From the NCBI GenBank assembly GCA_948466335.1, contig CAOKAE010000005.1:1-64000 (forward strand): DNA of 64,000 nucleotides, read 5' to 3'. A program made the translations under genes and the position numbers. Positions 18,226-26,850 of the stretch are shown piece by piece. The first letter of the stretch is position 1, and each line of letters starts with the position of its first letter. Below the pieces are notes generated by a model. That model was not told where the DNA came from. It saw only the letters and a list, made by a program, of their open reading frames with translations, and ran no database searches. This stretch comes from an uncultured Coriobacteriia bacterium. GTDB lineage: Bacteria; Actinomycetota; Coriobacteriia; Coriobacteriales; QAMH01.

Positions 18226-19962
18226 ATGAGCATCATGCGTATGAGCAAGACCTATTGTCCGACGTTGAAGGAAGATCCGGCGGGTGCCGACATTGCGAGT
18301 CACAGGTTGCTGCTGCGCGCAGGCATGATTCGCCAGATGGGATCGGGCACCTATACCTTCCTGCCGCTTGGCATGGCCGTGCTCAACAAGGTCCAGGCCA
18401 TCGTGCGCGAGGAGATGAACGCCACCGGCGCCCAGGAGATCCTCATGCCCATCTTGCAGCCTGCCGAGCTCTGGCACGAGTCGGGGCGCTGGGATGACTA
18501 CGGCCCCGAGCTCATGCGCCTCAACGACCGTCACGAGCGCGAGCTTTGCCTGGGTCCCACCCACGAGGAGCTCATCACGAGCCTCGTGCGCGACGAGCTG
18601 CGCAGCTACAAGGACCTGCCCTGCACGCTGTGGCAGATGCAGGTGAAGTTCCGCGATGAGATGCGCCCGCGCTTCGGCCTGTTCCGCACGCGCGAGTTTG
18701 TGATGAAGGACGCCTACAGCTTCAACGCCGACGAGGAGTCCCTGGACGAGAGCTACCGCGACATGGAGGTTGCCTACGCGCGCGTCTGCGAGAGGCTCGG
18801 CCTCGAGTACCGTATGGTCGAGGCTGACTCCGGTCAGATCGGCGGTTCGGAGACCTGCGAGTTCATGGCGCTTGCCGATGCCGGCGAGTCCGATCTCGTT
18901 CACTGCACCTGCGGCTTTGCGGCCGACGCCGAGGCCGCCGCGGTGGGCGTCGCGATGACGCTGGGCGATGAGCGCGAGCTCGAGAAGATCGAGACGCCGG
19001 GCGTGCACACCATCGCCGATCTGGCGGCCTTCCTCGACGTTCCCGAGACCGCGACCGTGAAGGCGCTTTCGGGCATCGGTGCCGACGGAAAGATCTACGC
19101 GCTGTTCATCCCGGGTGACCACGAGCTCAACGACATCAAGGCCGAGAAGGCCATCGAGGGATGGCGTCTGCTCACGGACGAGGAGATGCTCGACGCGGGC
19201 CTGCACAAGGGCTCCATGGGTCCGGTCGGCCTGCCCGAGGGCGTCGTCTGCATCTGCGACGCGGCTCTCGAGGGCACCCATGCCTGGGCCGTCGGGGCCA
19301 ACGAGGACGGCTACCACTTCCTTGGCGCCGAGCCGGGACGCGACTTCACGCCTGATGCCTGGGTCGACCTCGTGCTCGCCAAGCCGGGTGACCTGTGTCC
19401 TGCCTGCGGCAAGGTGCTGTCGGGTTCGCGTGGCATCGAGGTGAGCCAGGTCTTCAAGCTTGGCACCAAGTATTCCGAGGCCATGGGCGCGACTTACATG
19501 GACGCCGATGGCAGCGAGAAGCCCTACGTCATGGGTTGCTATGGCATTGGCGTGACGCGCTCCATGGCCGCCGTCGTCGAGCAGCGCAACGACGACAACG
19601 GCATCTACTGGCCCGCGAGCATCGCGCCGGCGCACGTCTGCGTGATTCCGCTGCAGATGGGCGACGACCTCGTCGAGCCGCTTGCGCTCAAGCTCGCCGA
19701 CGAACTCGCGGCCGCGGGCATCGAGGTGGCCCTCGACGATCGCGACGAGCGCGCGGGCGTCAAGTTCGCCGATGCCGACCTCGTTGGTTGGCCGTTCCAG
19801 CTCGTCATCGGCAAGCGCGGAGCGCAAAACGACGTCGTCGAGTTCAAGGACCGCGCGACGGGGGAGAAGGTCGAGCTTGACGTGAGCGGGGCCGTCTCGC
19901 ACATCCTGCGCGTCGTCCATGAGTCGCTCGAGTCCTTCGAGCCCGTGACCACCTCGATGTAG
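18226..19962 (+). CDS. proS: Prolyl-tRNA synthetase with editing insertion
   Basis: Class II synthetase of the bacterial type, 578 aa. It includes the class II motifs (RFGLFRTREFVMKDAYSF; the late GCYGIGVTRSMAAVVEQ) and the YbaK-like insertion that deacylates Ala-tRNA-Pro between them (about residues 230-400, containing ATVKALSGIGADGKIYALFIPGDHELNDIKAEK). The ATG at 18226 gives the standard start MSIMRMSKTYCPTLKEDPAGAD. It is separated from the preceding gene by the tandem repeats and is followed by the rpsP promoter. Confidence 0.97.
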   Translation: MSIMRMSKTYCPTLKEDPAGADIASHRLLLRAGMIRQMGSGTYTFLPLGMAVLNKVQAIVREEMNATGAQEILMPILQPAELWHESGRWDDYGPELMRLNDRHERELCLGPTHEELITSLVRDELRSYKDLPCTLWQMQVKFRDEMRPRFGLFRTREFVMKDAYSFNADEESLDESYRDMEVAYARVCERLGLEYRMVEADSGQIGGSETCEFMALADAGESDLVHCTCGFAADAEAAAVGVAMTLGDERELEKIETPGVHTIADLAAFLDVPETATVKALSGIGADGKIYALFIPGDHELNDIKAEKAIEGWRLLTDEEMLDAGLHKGSMGPVGLPEGVVCICDAALEGTHAWAVGANEDGYHFLGAEPGRDFTPDAWVDLVLAKPGDLCPACGKVLSGSRGIEVSQVFKLGTKYSEAMGATYMDADGSEKPYVMGCYGIGVTRSMAAVVEQRNDDNGIYWPASIAPAHVCVIPLQMGDDLVEPLALKLADELAAAGIEVALDDRDERAGVKFADADLVGWPFQLVIGKRGAQNDVVEFKDRATGEKVELDVSGAVSHILRVVHESLESFEPVTTSM

Positions 19963-19973
19963 GAAAAAATCTG

Positions 19974-20001
19974 TTCCATGGCGCGCGGTTTGCGTTACAA
20001 T
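19974..20001 (+). promoter_or_regulatory. Putative promoter of the rpsP operon
   Basis: TACAAT (19996-20001) with TTCCAT 16 bp upstream (19974-19979), just after the proS stop codon. Confidence 0.6.
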
Positions 20002-20045
20002 GTCGGTTCGTGCGCGACCCGTCATCGCGCCAGGTCTCAATTTCA

Positions 20046-20066
20046 CGCCTGCAATGGGTGCAGGCG
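20046..20066 (+). promoter_or_regulatory. Leader stem-loop upstream of rpsP
   Basis: A perfect 8-bp stem CGCCTGCA/TGCAGGCG (20046-20053 and 20059-20066) with a 5-nt loop ends 8 nt before the AAGGAG of rpsP. It is placed where it could modulate ribosome access or serve S16 autoregulation; no T-run follows, so it is not a terminator. Confidence 0.5.
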
Positions 20067-20085
20067 ATAGATTGAAGGAGAAGTT

Positions 20086-20511
20086 TTGGTAGTCATCCGT
20101 CTGGCACGTCATGGTGCCCACAAGGCCCCGTTCTATCGCATCGTGGTCGCCGATCAGCGCAAGAAGCGCGACGGTCGCATCATCGAGCAGGTTGGTACCT
20201 ACGACCCCGCAGGCGACCCGTCGGTCATCGACCTCGACATCGCCAAGGTCGACGAGTGGATCGCCAAGGGCGCGCAGCCGTCCGACCGTGTCGCGAAGAT
20301 CATCGCGAGCGTGAAGAACGAGCCGCTGCCCGAGAAGCTTGCCAAGCGCATCGCCGACAAGACCGAGGCCAACCGCATCGCCGCCGAGGAGGCAGCCAAG
20401 AAGGCAGCCGAAGAGGCAGCGCGCAAGGCGGCTGAGGAAGCCGCTGCGGCCGCCGAGGCAGAGGCCGAGGAAGCCGAGGCCGAGCAGACCGAAGAGGCCG
20501 GGGAAGAGTAG
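20086..20511 (+). CDS. rpsP: 30S ribosomal protein S16 with Ala/Glu-rich tail
   Basis: Small-subunit protein. Residues 1 to about 85 are the S16 core ([30 protein letters not shown]). Residues about 90-141 are a charged Ala/Glu/Lys helix not found in the usual 80-90-aa S16. The start is TTG at 20086, 5 nt after AAGGAG. It heads the conserved rpsP-khpA-rimM-trmD operon for ribosome and tRNA maturation; khpA follows after 3 bp. Confidence 0.96.
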   Translation: MVVIRLARHGAHKAPFYRIVVADQRKKRDGRIIEQVGTYDPAGDPSVIDLDIAKVDEWIAKGAQPSDRVAKIIASVKNEPLPEKLAKRIADKTEANRIAAEEAAKKAAEEAARKAAEEAAAAAEAEAEEAEAEQTEEAGEE

Positions 20512-20514
20512 ACC

Positions 20515-20769
20515 ATGGTCGATTCGTTCGAAGACGTGACGCAACTCGTCCGCACGCTTGTCGAGCAGATCGTCGAGAATCCCGAGGCGGCGACCGTCAC
20601 CGGCACCGATCAGGAGAACGGCGAGCTGTTCATCGAGATCGAGGTCGACGAGGGCGATATCGGCAAGATCATCGGCCGACAGGGCCGCATCATCAAGGCA
20701 ATCCGCACGCTCGCGCGCGCGGCTGCCTCGCAAGACGGTTTCCGTGTCGAGGTCGAGCTCGCCGAGTAG
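20515..20769 (+). CDS. khpA: KH-domain RNA-binding protein KhpA
   Basis: An 84-aa single KH-domain protein. The GxxG loop is GRQG (54-57) within KIIGRQGRIIKAIRTLARAA. KhpA family members bind RNA, partner with KhpB/EloR in Gram-positive bacteria, and are encoded between rpsP and rimM as here. The ATG at 20515 lies 3 bp from the rpsP stop. The KhpB partner is not in this window. Confidence 0.94.
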   Translation: MVDSFEDVTQLVRTLVEQIVENPEAATVTGTDQENGELFIEIEVDEGDIGKIIGRQGRIIKAIRTLARAAASQDGFRVEVELAE

Positions 20770-20777
20770 CGGCTTTC

Positions 20778-21293
20778 ATGGCTAACACGGAATACGAACT
20801 TGTCGCCCGCGTGGGAAAGGCCCGCGGGCTTGAAGGGGAGGTTACGGCCACGACGGCCGGTGACCTTCCCTTTTCCGTCTATGCGGGACTGCATGTCCAT
20901 GTTGTTCCGCCCACCTTGCAGGGCCCGCGCGAGCTCGATGTCGTTTCGGTGTGCGAGGGGGCGGGCAATACCTACCAGTTGCGCTTCGAGGGCGTCGACA
21001 CCATCGACGCAGCCGAGCAGATTGCCGGACGCTTCCTGCTGGCCGACGTGCGCGACCTCGAAGGTCTCGACATGCCGCTGCGCGAGATCGGCCGCATGGT
21101 CATCGACGAGCGCCATGGCGAGCTCGGCGAGATTCGCGAGGTCATCGAGACGGCGGCCCACGACGTATGGGTCATCGACGGGCCCTTCGGCGAGGTGCTC
21201 GTCCCGGTCGTAGACGAGGTCATCGTCACCTATCCCGAAGACGAGAGCGAACCTGTCTGCACCCGCGTCATGGACGGCTTGCTCGAATCATGA
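20778..21293 (+). CDS. rimM: 16S rRNA processing protein RimM
   Basis: Assembly factor for the 30S head that binds S19. The 171-aa protein has the N-terminal RimM beta-barrel (VARVGKARGLEGEVTA) and the C-terminal PRC-barrel (LGEIREVIETAAHDVWVIDGP...GEVLVPVVDEVIV). Its stop overlaps the trmD start (ATGA), so the two are translationally coupled. Confidence 0.95.
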   Translation: MANTEYELVARVGKARGLEGEVTATTAGDLPFSVYAGLHVHVVPPTLQGPRELDVVSVCEGAGNTYQLRFEGVDTIDAAEQIAGRFLLADVRDLEGLDMPLREIGRMVIDERHGELGEIREVIETAAHDVWVIDGPFGEVLVPVVDEVIVTYPEDESEPVCTRVMDGLLES

Positions 21294-22021
21294 TCGTCGA
21301 GACGCTTTCCGTATTTCCCGAGATGTTCGAGCAGGTCATGGCGACCTCCATTCTCGGCCGTGCGCGCAAGAAGGGCATACTGGACTTTCGCGCCCATGAC
21401 CTGCGCGATTGGACCCACGACAGGCATCGCAGCACCGATGACGAGATCTACGGGGGAGGCGCGGGCCTGCTCATGTGCTGCCCGCCCATCTTCGAGGCCA
21501 TCGACGACATCACCTCGACAGGGCCTGCACCGCACGTCATCTTCTTCACGCCCACGGGTCAGCCCTTCGACCAGGACATGGCCCTCGAGCTTTCGGGCTA
21601 CGAGCGCCTGGTCATGGTCTGCGGGCGCTACGAGGGCTTCGACGAGCGCGTCTACACGCTGGCCGACCGCTGCATCAGCCTGGGCGACTACGTCCTGACG
21701 GGCGGCGAACTTGCCGCCATGGTCGTGACCGACGCGGTGGTCCGGCTACTTCCCGGTGCGCTGGGAGACGAGAACAGTGCCGTCGAGGAGTCCTTTGCCG
21801 AAGGCCTTCTGGAGTTCCCGCAGTACACGCGCCCCGCGAGCTATCGCGGCATGGAAGTTCCCGAGGTGTTGCTCTCGGGAAACCACGGGGCCATCGCGCA
21901 GTGGCGCCGCCGGGCTGCCATCGAGAAGACGGCCCGCCTGCGTCCCGACATGATTGACACGGCCCCCCTTGCGGACGAGGAACGTGCCTACGCGGATACC
22001 ATTCGCGCCGATTCTGACTGA
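21290..22021 (+). CDS. trmD: tRNA (guanine-37-N1)-methyltransferase TrmD
   Basis: Uses S-adenosylmethionine to make m1G37, preventing frameshifts. The 243-aa protein has the SPOUT knot signatures: YGGGAGLLM near residues 60-70, FFTPTGQPF, CGRYEGFDERV, and SLGDYVLTGGELAAMV. The start at 21290 (ATGA overlap with rimM) matches the family N-terminus (MIVETLSVFPEMF); the longer upstream frame is a rimM shadow. Confidence 0.97.
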   Translation: MIVETLSVFPEMFEQVMATSILGRARKKGILDFRAHDLRDWTHDRHRSTDDEIYGGGAGLLMCCPPIFEAIDDITSTGPAPHVIFFTPTGQPFDQDMALELSGYERLVMVCGRYEGFDERVYTLADRCISLGDYVLTGGELAAMVVTDAVVRLLPGALGDENSAVEESFAEGLLEFPQYTRPASYRGMEVPEVLLSGNHGAIAQWRRRAAIEKTARLRPDMIDTAPLADEERAYADTIRADSD

Positions 22022-22088
22022 GATACCGTCACTCTCGCGCTATCATATACGCTTACATGTCCGTTTGAAGGAACGAGGGGGTGCATAC

Positions 22089-22622
22089 GTGAAGAAGAGT
22101 TCGCCATTACGCCTGGTCATCGAGATTCTTCTCATCATCGTCGTCGCGGTTGGCCTCGCCACGCTCTTCACGCGCTTCGTCATGCAGCCCTACGAGATTC
22201 CTTCGGGCTCCATGGAGCAGACCATCGAGATCGGCGACCGCATCTTCTCCGAGAAGGTGAGCTACGCCTTTGGCGAGCCCGCGCAGGGGGATATCATCAC
22301 CTTCGAGGACCCGTCGGATCCCGAGCGCGTGCTCATCAAGCGCGTCATCGCCACGGGCGGTCAGACGGTCGACCTGCGCGATGGGGCCGTGTACGTTGAC
22401 GGTGTGCGTCTCGACGAGCCATATACGCAGGGCAAGCCGAGCAACGACCTGAACTCCGGCATCGAGTATCCCTACACGGTACCCGAGGGCTATGTCTGGG
22501 TCATGGGCGATAACCGCACGAACTCCGCGGATAGCCGCGCGTTCGGCGCCGTCGACCTCGACGGCGTCACGGGGCGTGCCGTCTTTAGGTACTGGCCCCT
22601 CGACCGCATAGGAACGTTATAG
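22089..22622 (+). CDS. lepB: Signal peptidase I
   Basis: Membrane-anchored serine protease that removes Sec/Tat signal peptides. The 177-aa protein has one N-terminal transmembrane segment (about 8-30), the nucleophile Ser41 in PSGSM (39-42-type box B), the general base Lys84 in VLIKRVIA (box D), and the [11 protein letters not shown] box E. The GTG at 22089 follows GAGGGGG; earlier in-frame starts would place trmD-overlapping sequence before the anchor. It ends the rpsP-trmD gene cluster. Confidence 0.94.
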   Translation: MKKSSPLRLVIEILLIIVVAVGLATLFTRFVMQPYEIPSGSMEQTIEIGDRIFSEKVSYAFGEPAQGDIITFEDPSDPERVLIKRVIATGGQTVDLRDGAVYVDGVRLDEPYTQGKPSNDLNSGIEYPYTVPEGYVWVMGDNRTNSADSRAFGAVDLDGVTGRAVFRYWPLDRIGTL

Positions 22623-22669
22623 GAACTAGCCGGGCCACTTCGCATGGCACGCACGATTGGATAGGGAAC

Positions 22670-23607
<938 letters not shown>

Positions 23608-23608
<1 letters not shown>

Positions 23609-25683
23609 TGAGCACGTGCAAGCTTGTCTTCGAGATCGGAACCGAGGAAATCCCCGCCATGCCGCTGTACGCGGCGACGCGTGACCTTGCAACGGCCGCC
23701 GAGGCGGCCCTTGACGAGGCTCGCATCGCCCATGGCGAGGTCGTGACCTACTCGACGCCGCGCCGCATGATTCTCGTCGTCGACGACCTTGCCGACGCGA
23801 GCGAGGCGCTCTCCATGCGCGCCAAGGGTCCCGCTGCCGCCATCGCCTTCGATGACGACGGCAACCCCACGAAGGCCGCCGAGGGCTTTGCCCGTGGCAA
23901 GGGTGTCACCGCCGATGCTCTCGTGCGCGAAGCCGACGAGAGTGGCAAGGAGTACGTCTACGCCCTGGTCGAGAAGCCCTCGCGCAAGACGGCCGACCTG
24001 CTGCCCGAGCTGCTTGCCGGGCTCGTTGCCGGCATCGGGTGGCCCAAGTCCCAGCGCTGGGGTAGCGGACACGTGACCTTCTCGCGTCCCATTCGCTGGC
24101 TCATGGCCCTCTACGGAGACGAGGTCGTTCCCGTCGAATACGCCGGCCTTGTCGCGGGTCGTGTTTCCCGAGGCAACCGCCTCATGGCCGACCGCGAGTT
24201 CGAGTTCGCGAGTGCCGCCGACCTGCCGGGCGCCTACGAGGAGATGAAGGTCATCCCCAACGCCAAGAAGCGCGCCCAGGCCATTCGCGGCCAGATCAAC
24301 GCCATCGAGGCCGAGACGGGCCTCAAGGCCGACACGCCCAAGGGCACCTTCGACGAGGTCGTGAACCTCGTCGAGTATCCCACCGTCCTGCTCGCGCATT
24401 TCGACGAGCGCTTCCTCGACGTTCCGCCCGAGATCATCACCGACGCGATGCTCGAGCATCAGCGCTACTTCCCGATGTACCAGCCCGATGGCACGCTCGA
24501 CAACGGCTTCCTCATCGTGAGCAACGGCGATCCCGCCTACGCCGAGACCATTGCCGACGGCAACGAGCGCGTCGTGCGCGCCCGCCTCGACGATGCGGCC
24601 TTCTTCGTGGTCGAGGACCGGCGCAAGCCGCTGGAGGACTACGTCGAGGGGCTCAAGCGCGTCGTGTTCCAGGAAAAGCTCGGAAGCGTCTACGACAAGA
24701 CCATGCGCATCGTGGCCGACGCCGAGGCCGTCTGCGACGCCGCCGGCATCGCGGGCACCGAGCGCGACGACGTTCTGCGCACCGCGCTGCTGTGCAAGGC
24801 CGACCTCATCACGAGCGCGGTCGTGGAGTTCACGTCGTTGCAGGGCATCATGGGAGGGCATTACGCGCGCTTTGCGGGCGAGACCCCCGAGGTCGCCCTC
24901 GGCATCACCGATCACTACCGTCCGCGTTTCGCCGACGACGAGCTGCCCCGCAACCTCGCGGGCACGGTCACGGCGCTTTCCGACAAGCTCGACACCGTGT
25001 GCGGCATCTTCGCCATCGGGGCGGGTCCCACGGGCTCTTCCGATCCCTTCGCCCTGCGTCGCAGCGCCATCGGCATCATCAACATCCTGCTCGACGGCCT
25101 CGACGTCTCGCTTTCCGATCTCATCGACGTGGCGCTTGGCAACTATCGCGACGTCGTCGAATTCGACTTCGATGCCGTGCGCGAGCAGGTTCGCACGTTC
25201 TTTGCGACGCGTCTCGAGGTCATCGCTCGTGACCGCGGCTACGCTCCCGATTGCATCGCCGCCGTCATGGTGACGGGCATGTTCGAGCCGGCCGAGACGC
25301 TGGCGCGCATCGATGCGCTGCAGACGGCACGCGAGCAGCAGCTCGAGACCTTCGAGAACCTGGCGACCGCCTATACCCGCGCGGCAAACCTCGCCGACGC
25401 CTCCCTCGGCCGCGACGCCGACACCGCGCTCATGGGCACGAGCGAGCGCGCGCTGGCCGATGCCGTGGCGTCTGCCCAGGCGGCGGTCGAGACCGCGATT
25501 GCATCTGGTGCCCATGCCGATGCCATCGAGGCCCTCGCGAGCCTGCGCGCACCCATCGACAACTTCTTCGACGAAGTGCTCGTCATGGACGAGGACAGGG
25601 CATTGCGCGAGATGCGCCTCAAGCTGCTCAACAGCTTCGTTGCCGTGTTCGCAAACGTTGCCGATATCAGCAAGCTGTCGTAG
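23608..25683 (+). CDS. glyS: Glycyl-tRNA synthetase beta subunit
   Basis: tRNA-binding subunit of glycyl-tRNA synthetase, 691 aa, typical length. It shows the N-terminal LVFEIGTEEIPAMPL, the HD-like region (MLEHQRYFP... and GIMGGHYAR) and a C-terminal anticodon-binding helical domain. It directly follows glyQ; ppsR begins 14 bp later, so read-through into the PEP synthase regulator is likely. Confidence 0.97.
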
Positions 25684-25697
25684 GAACGAAGGACGCC

Positions 25698-26558
25698 ATG
25701 AGCGACATGCCCACGTTGCCGACCATACACGTCATCAGCGATTCCATGGGCAACACGGCAAAGACCGTCGCTCGCTCGGCGGCAAGCCATTTCGGGGAAC
25801 TCGACCCGAACATCACGGTGCTTGCGCACGTCAGGTCCTTCGAGCAGATTCGCTCGTTTCTCGAGAAGGAGCAGTGCACGCATCGCCAGATGTATGGCGA
25901 CGACAGGATCATCGTTTACTACACCCTGGTCATCCAGGAGCTGAAGGACGCGCTGGAGTCCTACCTTGCCCAGCATCCCAACATCCACGCCGTCGACGTC
26001 CTGTCGGGGTCCATCGCCGCAATCGAGCAGGTGAGCGGCAAGGTGCACAATCCGGTTCCCGGCGAGCAGCACAAGATCAACGACCAGTACTTCCAGAGGA
26101 TCGAGGCCATTGAGTTCACGGTCAATCATGACGATGGCTTGCGCCCGCAAGACCTCACCGATGCCGACATCGTCATCATTGGCGTCTCCCGCACGAGCAA
26201 GACGCCAACGTCCATCTACCTGGGACAGCAGGGCTACAAGGTCGCGAACGTGCCCATTGTCGAGGGGCTCGAGCTTCCCAGGGAAATCTACGATGTCGAT
26301 CGCGAGAGGCTCTTCGGTCTCATAACCGACCCGTCCGTGCTCGTCGGCGTGCGAAAGACGCGCATGGGCGGCCAACTGGGAGAGCAGTCGAGGTACTCGG
26401 ACATCGATACCGTGACGTTGGAGCTCGACCGTGCGCGCACCATCATGCGTGGGCTCGGCTGCGTCATCATCAACACGAAGGACCGCGCCATCGAGGAGAC
26501 GGCCCAGGAGATACTGCGCCATTACAACGCCGCGTTTCCCCGCATTCCATCTGTCTGA
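25698..26558 (+). CDS. ppsR: PEP synthase regulatory protein (DUF299, kinase/phosphorylase)
   Basis: Bifunctional regulator that inactivates PEP synthase by ADP-dependent threonine phosphorylation and reactivates it by Pi-dependent dephosphorylation. The 286-aa protein has the family start (IHVISDSMGNTAKTVARSA) and the P-loop-like GVSRTSKTPTSIYL beginning at residue 162. The target gene ppsA is the next gene downstream, although separated by a hairpin element and its own promoter. The related regulator of pyruvate phosphate dikinase is the alternative; ppsA next door favours PpsR. Confidence 0.93.
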   Translation: MSDMPTLPTIHVISDSMGNTAKTVARSAASHFGELDPNITVLAHVRSFEQIRSFLEKEQCTHRQMYGDDRIIVYYTLVIQELKDALESYLAQHPNIHAVDVLSGSIAAIEQVSGKVHNPVPGEQHKINDQYFQRIEAIEFTVNHDDGLRPQDLTDADIVIIGVSRTSKTPTSIYLGQQGYKVANVPIVEGLELPREIYDVDRERLFGLITDPSVLVGVRKTRMGGQLGEQSRYSDIDTVTLELDRARTIMRGLGCVIINTKDRAIEETAQEILRHYNAAFPRIPSV

Positions 26559-26570
26559 AGCTATATGCCC

Positions 26571-26680
26571 GGGAGCGTTGGATAGCCGCCTCGCCTCGAT
26601 GGTCGCTTCCCGACGGTCCGTTTCGCGGCCCTTACGGCGCGCTCCCTTAAACCTCGGCTCGACGGCTATCCAACGCTCCC
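26571..26680. repeat. 110-bp inverted-repeat element
   Basis: Perfect 18-bp terminal inverted repeats (GGGAGCGTTGGATAGCCG, 26571-26588, and its complement, 26663-26680) enclose 74 bp of GC-rich sequence without an ORF. It lies 12 bp after the ppsR stop and 54 bp before the ppsA promoter. It could terminate ppsR, but the long loop looks more like a non-autonomous mobile or structural element. Confidence 0.7.
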
Positions 26681-26733
26681 TGTCACATTTTTGGCTCTTG
26701 CCCCTCACGCGCTTGCCGTGTCACAAAGCCGAC

Positions 26734-26760
26734 TTGAATGTCCCTCAAATACCCTATAAT
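26734..26760 (+). promoter_or_regulatory. Promoter of ppsA
   Basis: A consensus TATAAT (26755-26760) preceded by TTGAAT (26734-26739) at 15 bp, or by ACTTGA at 17 bp. It gives ppsA its own transcript with a leader of about 85 nt. Confidence 0.65.
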
Positions 26761-26850
26761 GGTGAACGTTGTGGTGAATGAAGGAGACGGGGATTCTCGT
26801 ACTACATAACGCACCGCATCCTCTCCGACGTGAATGAAAGGACAGGCAAG

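Noticed and set aside
17671-20733. A 1020-codon open frame on the minus strand across proS and rpsP
   Set aside because: It is the antisense shadow of clearly recognised proS and rpsP in GC-rich DNA; the translation is Leu/Val/Asp/Gly/His-rich with no domain.
26778-26837. A 19-codon upstream ORF in the ppsA leader
   Set aside because: No convincing ribosome binding site and no repeat of regulatory codons; too short to support.
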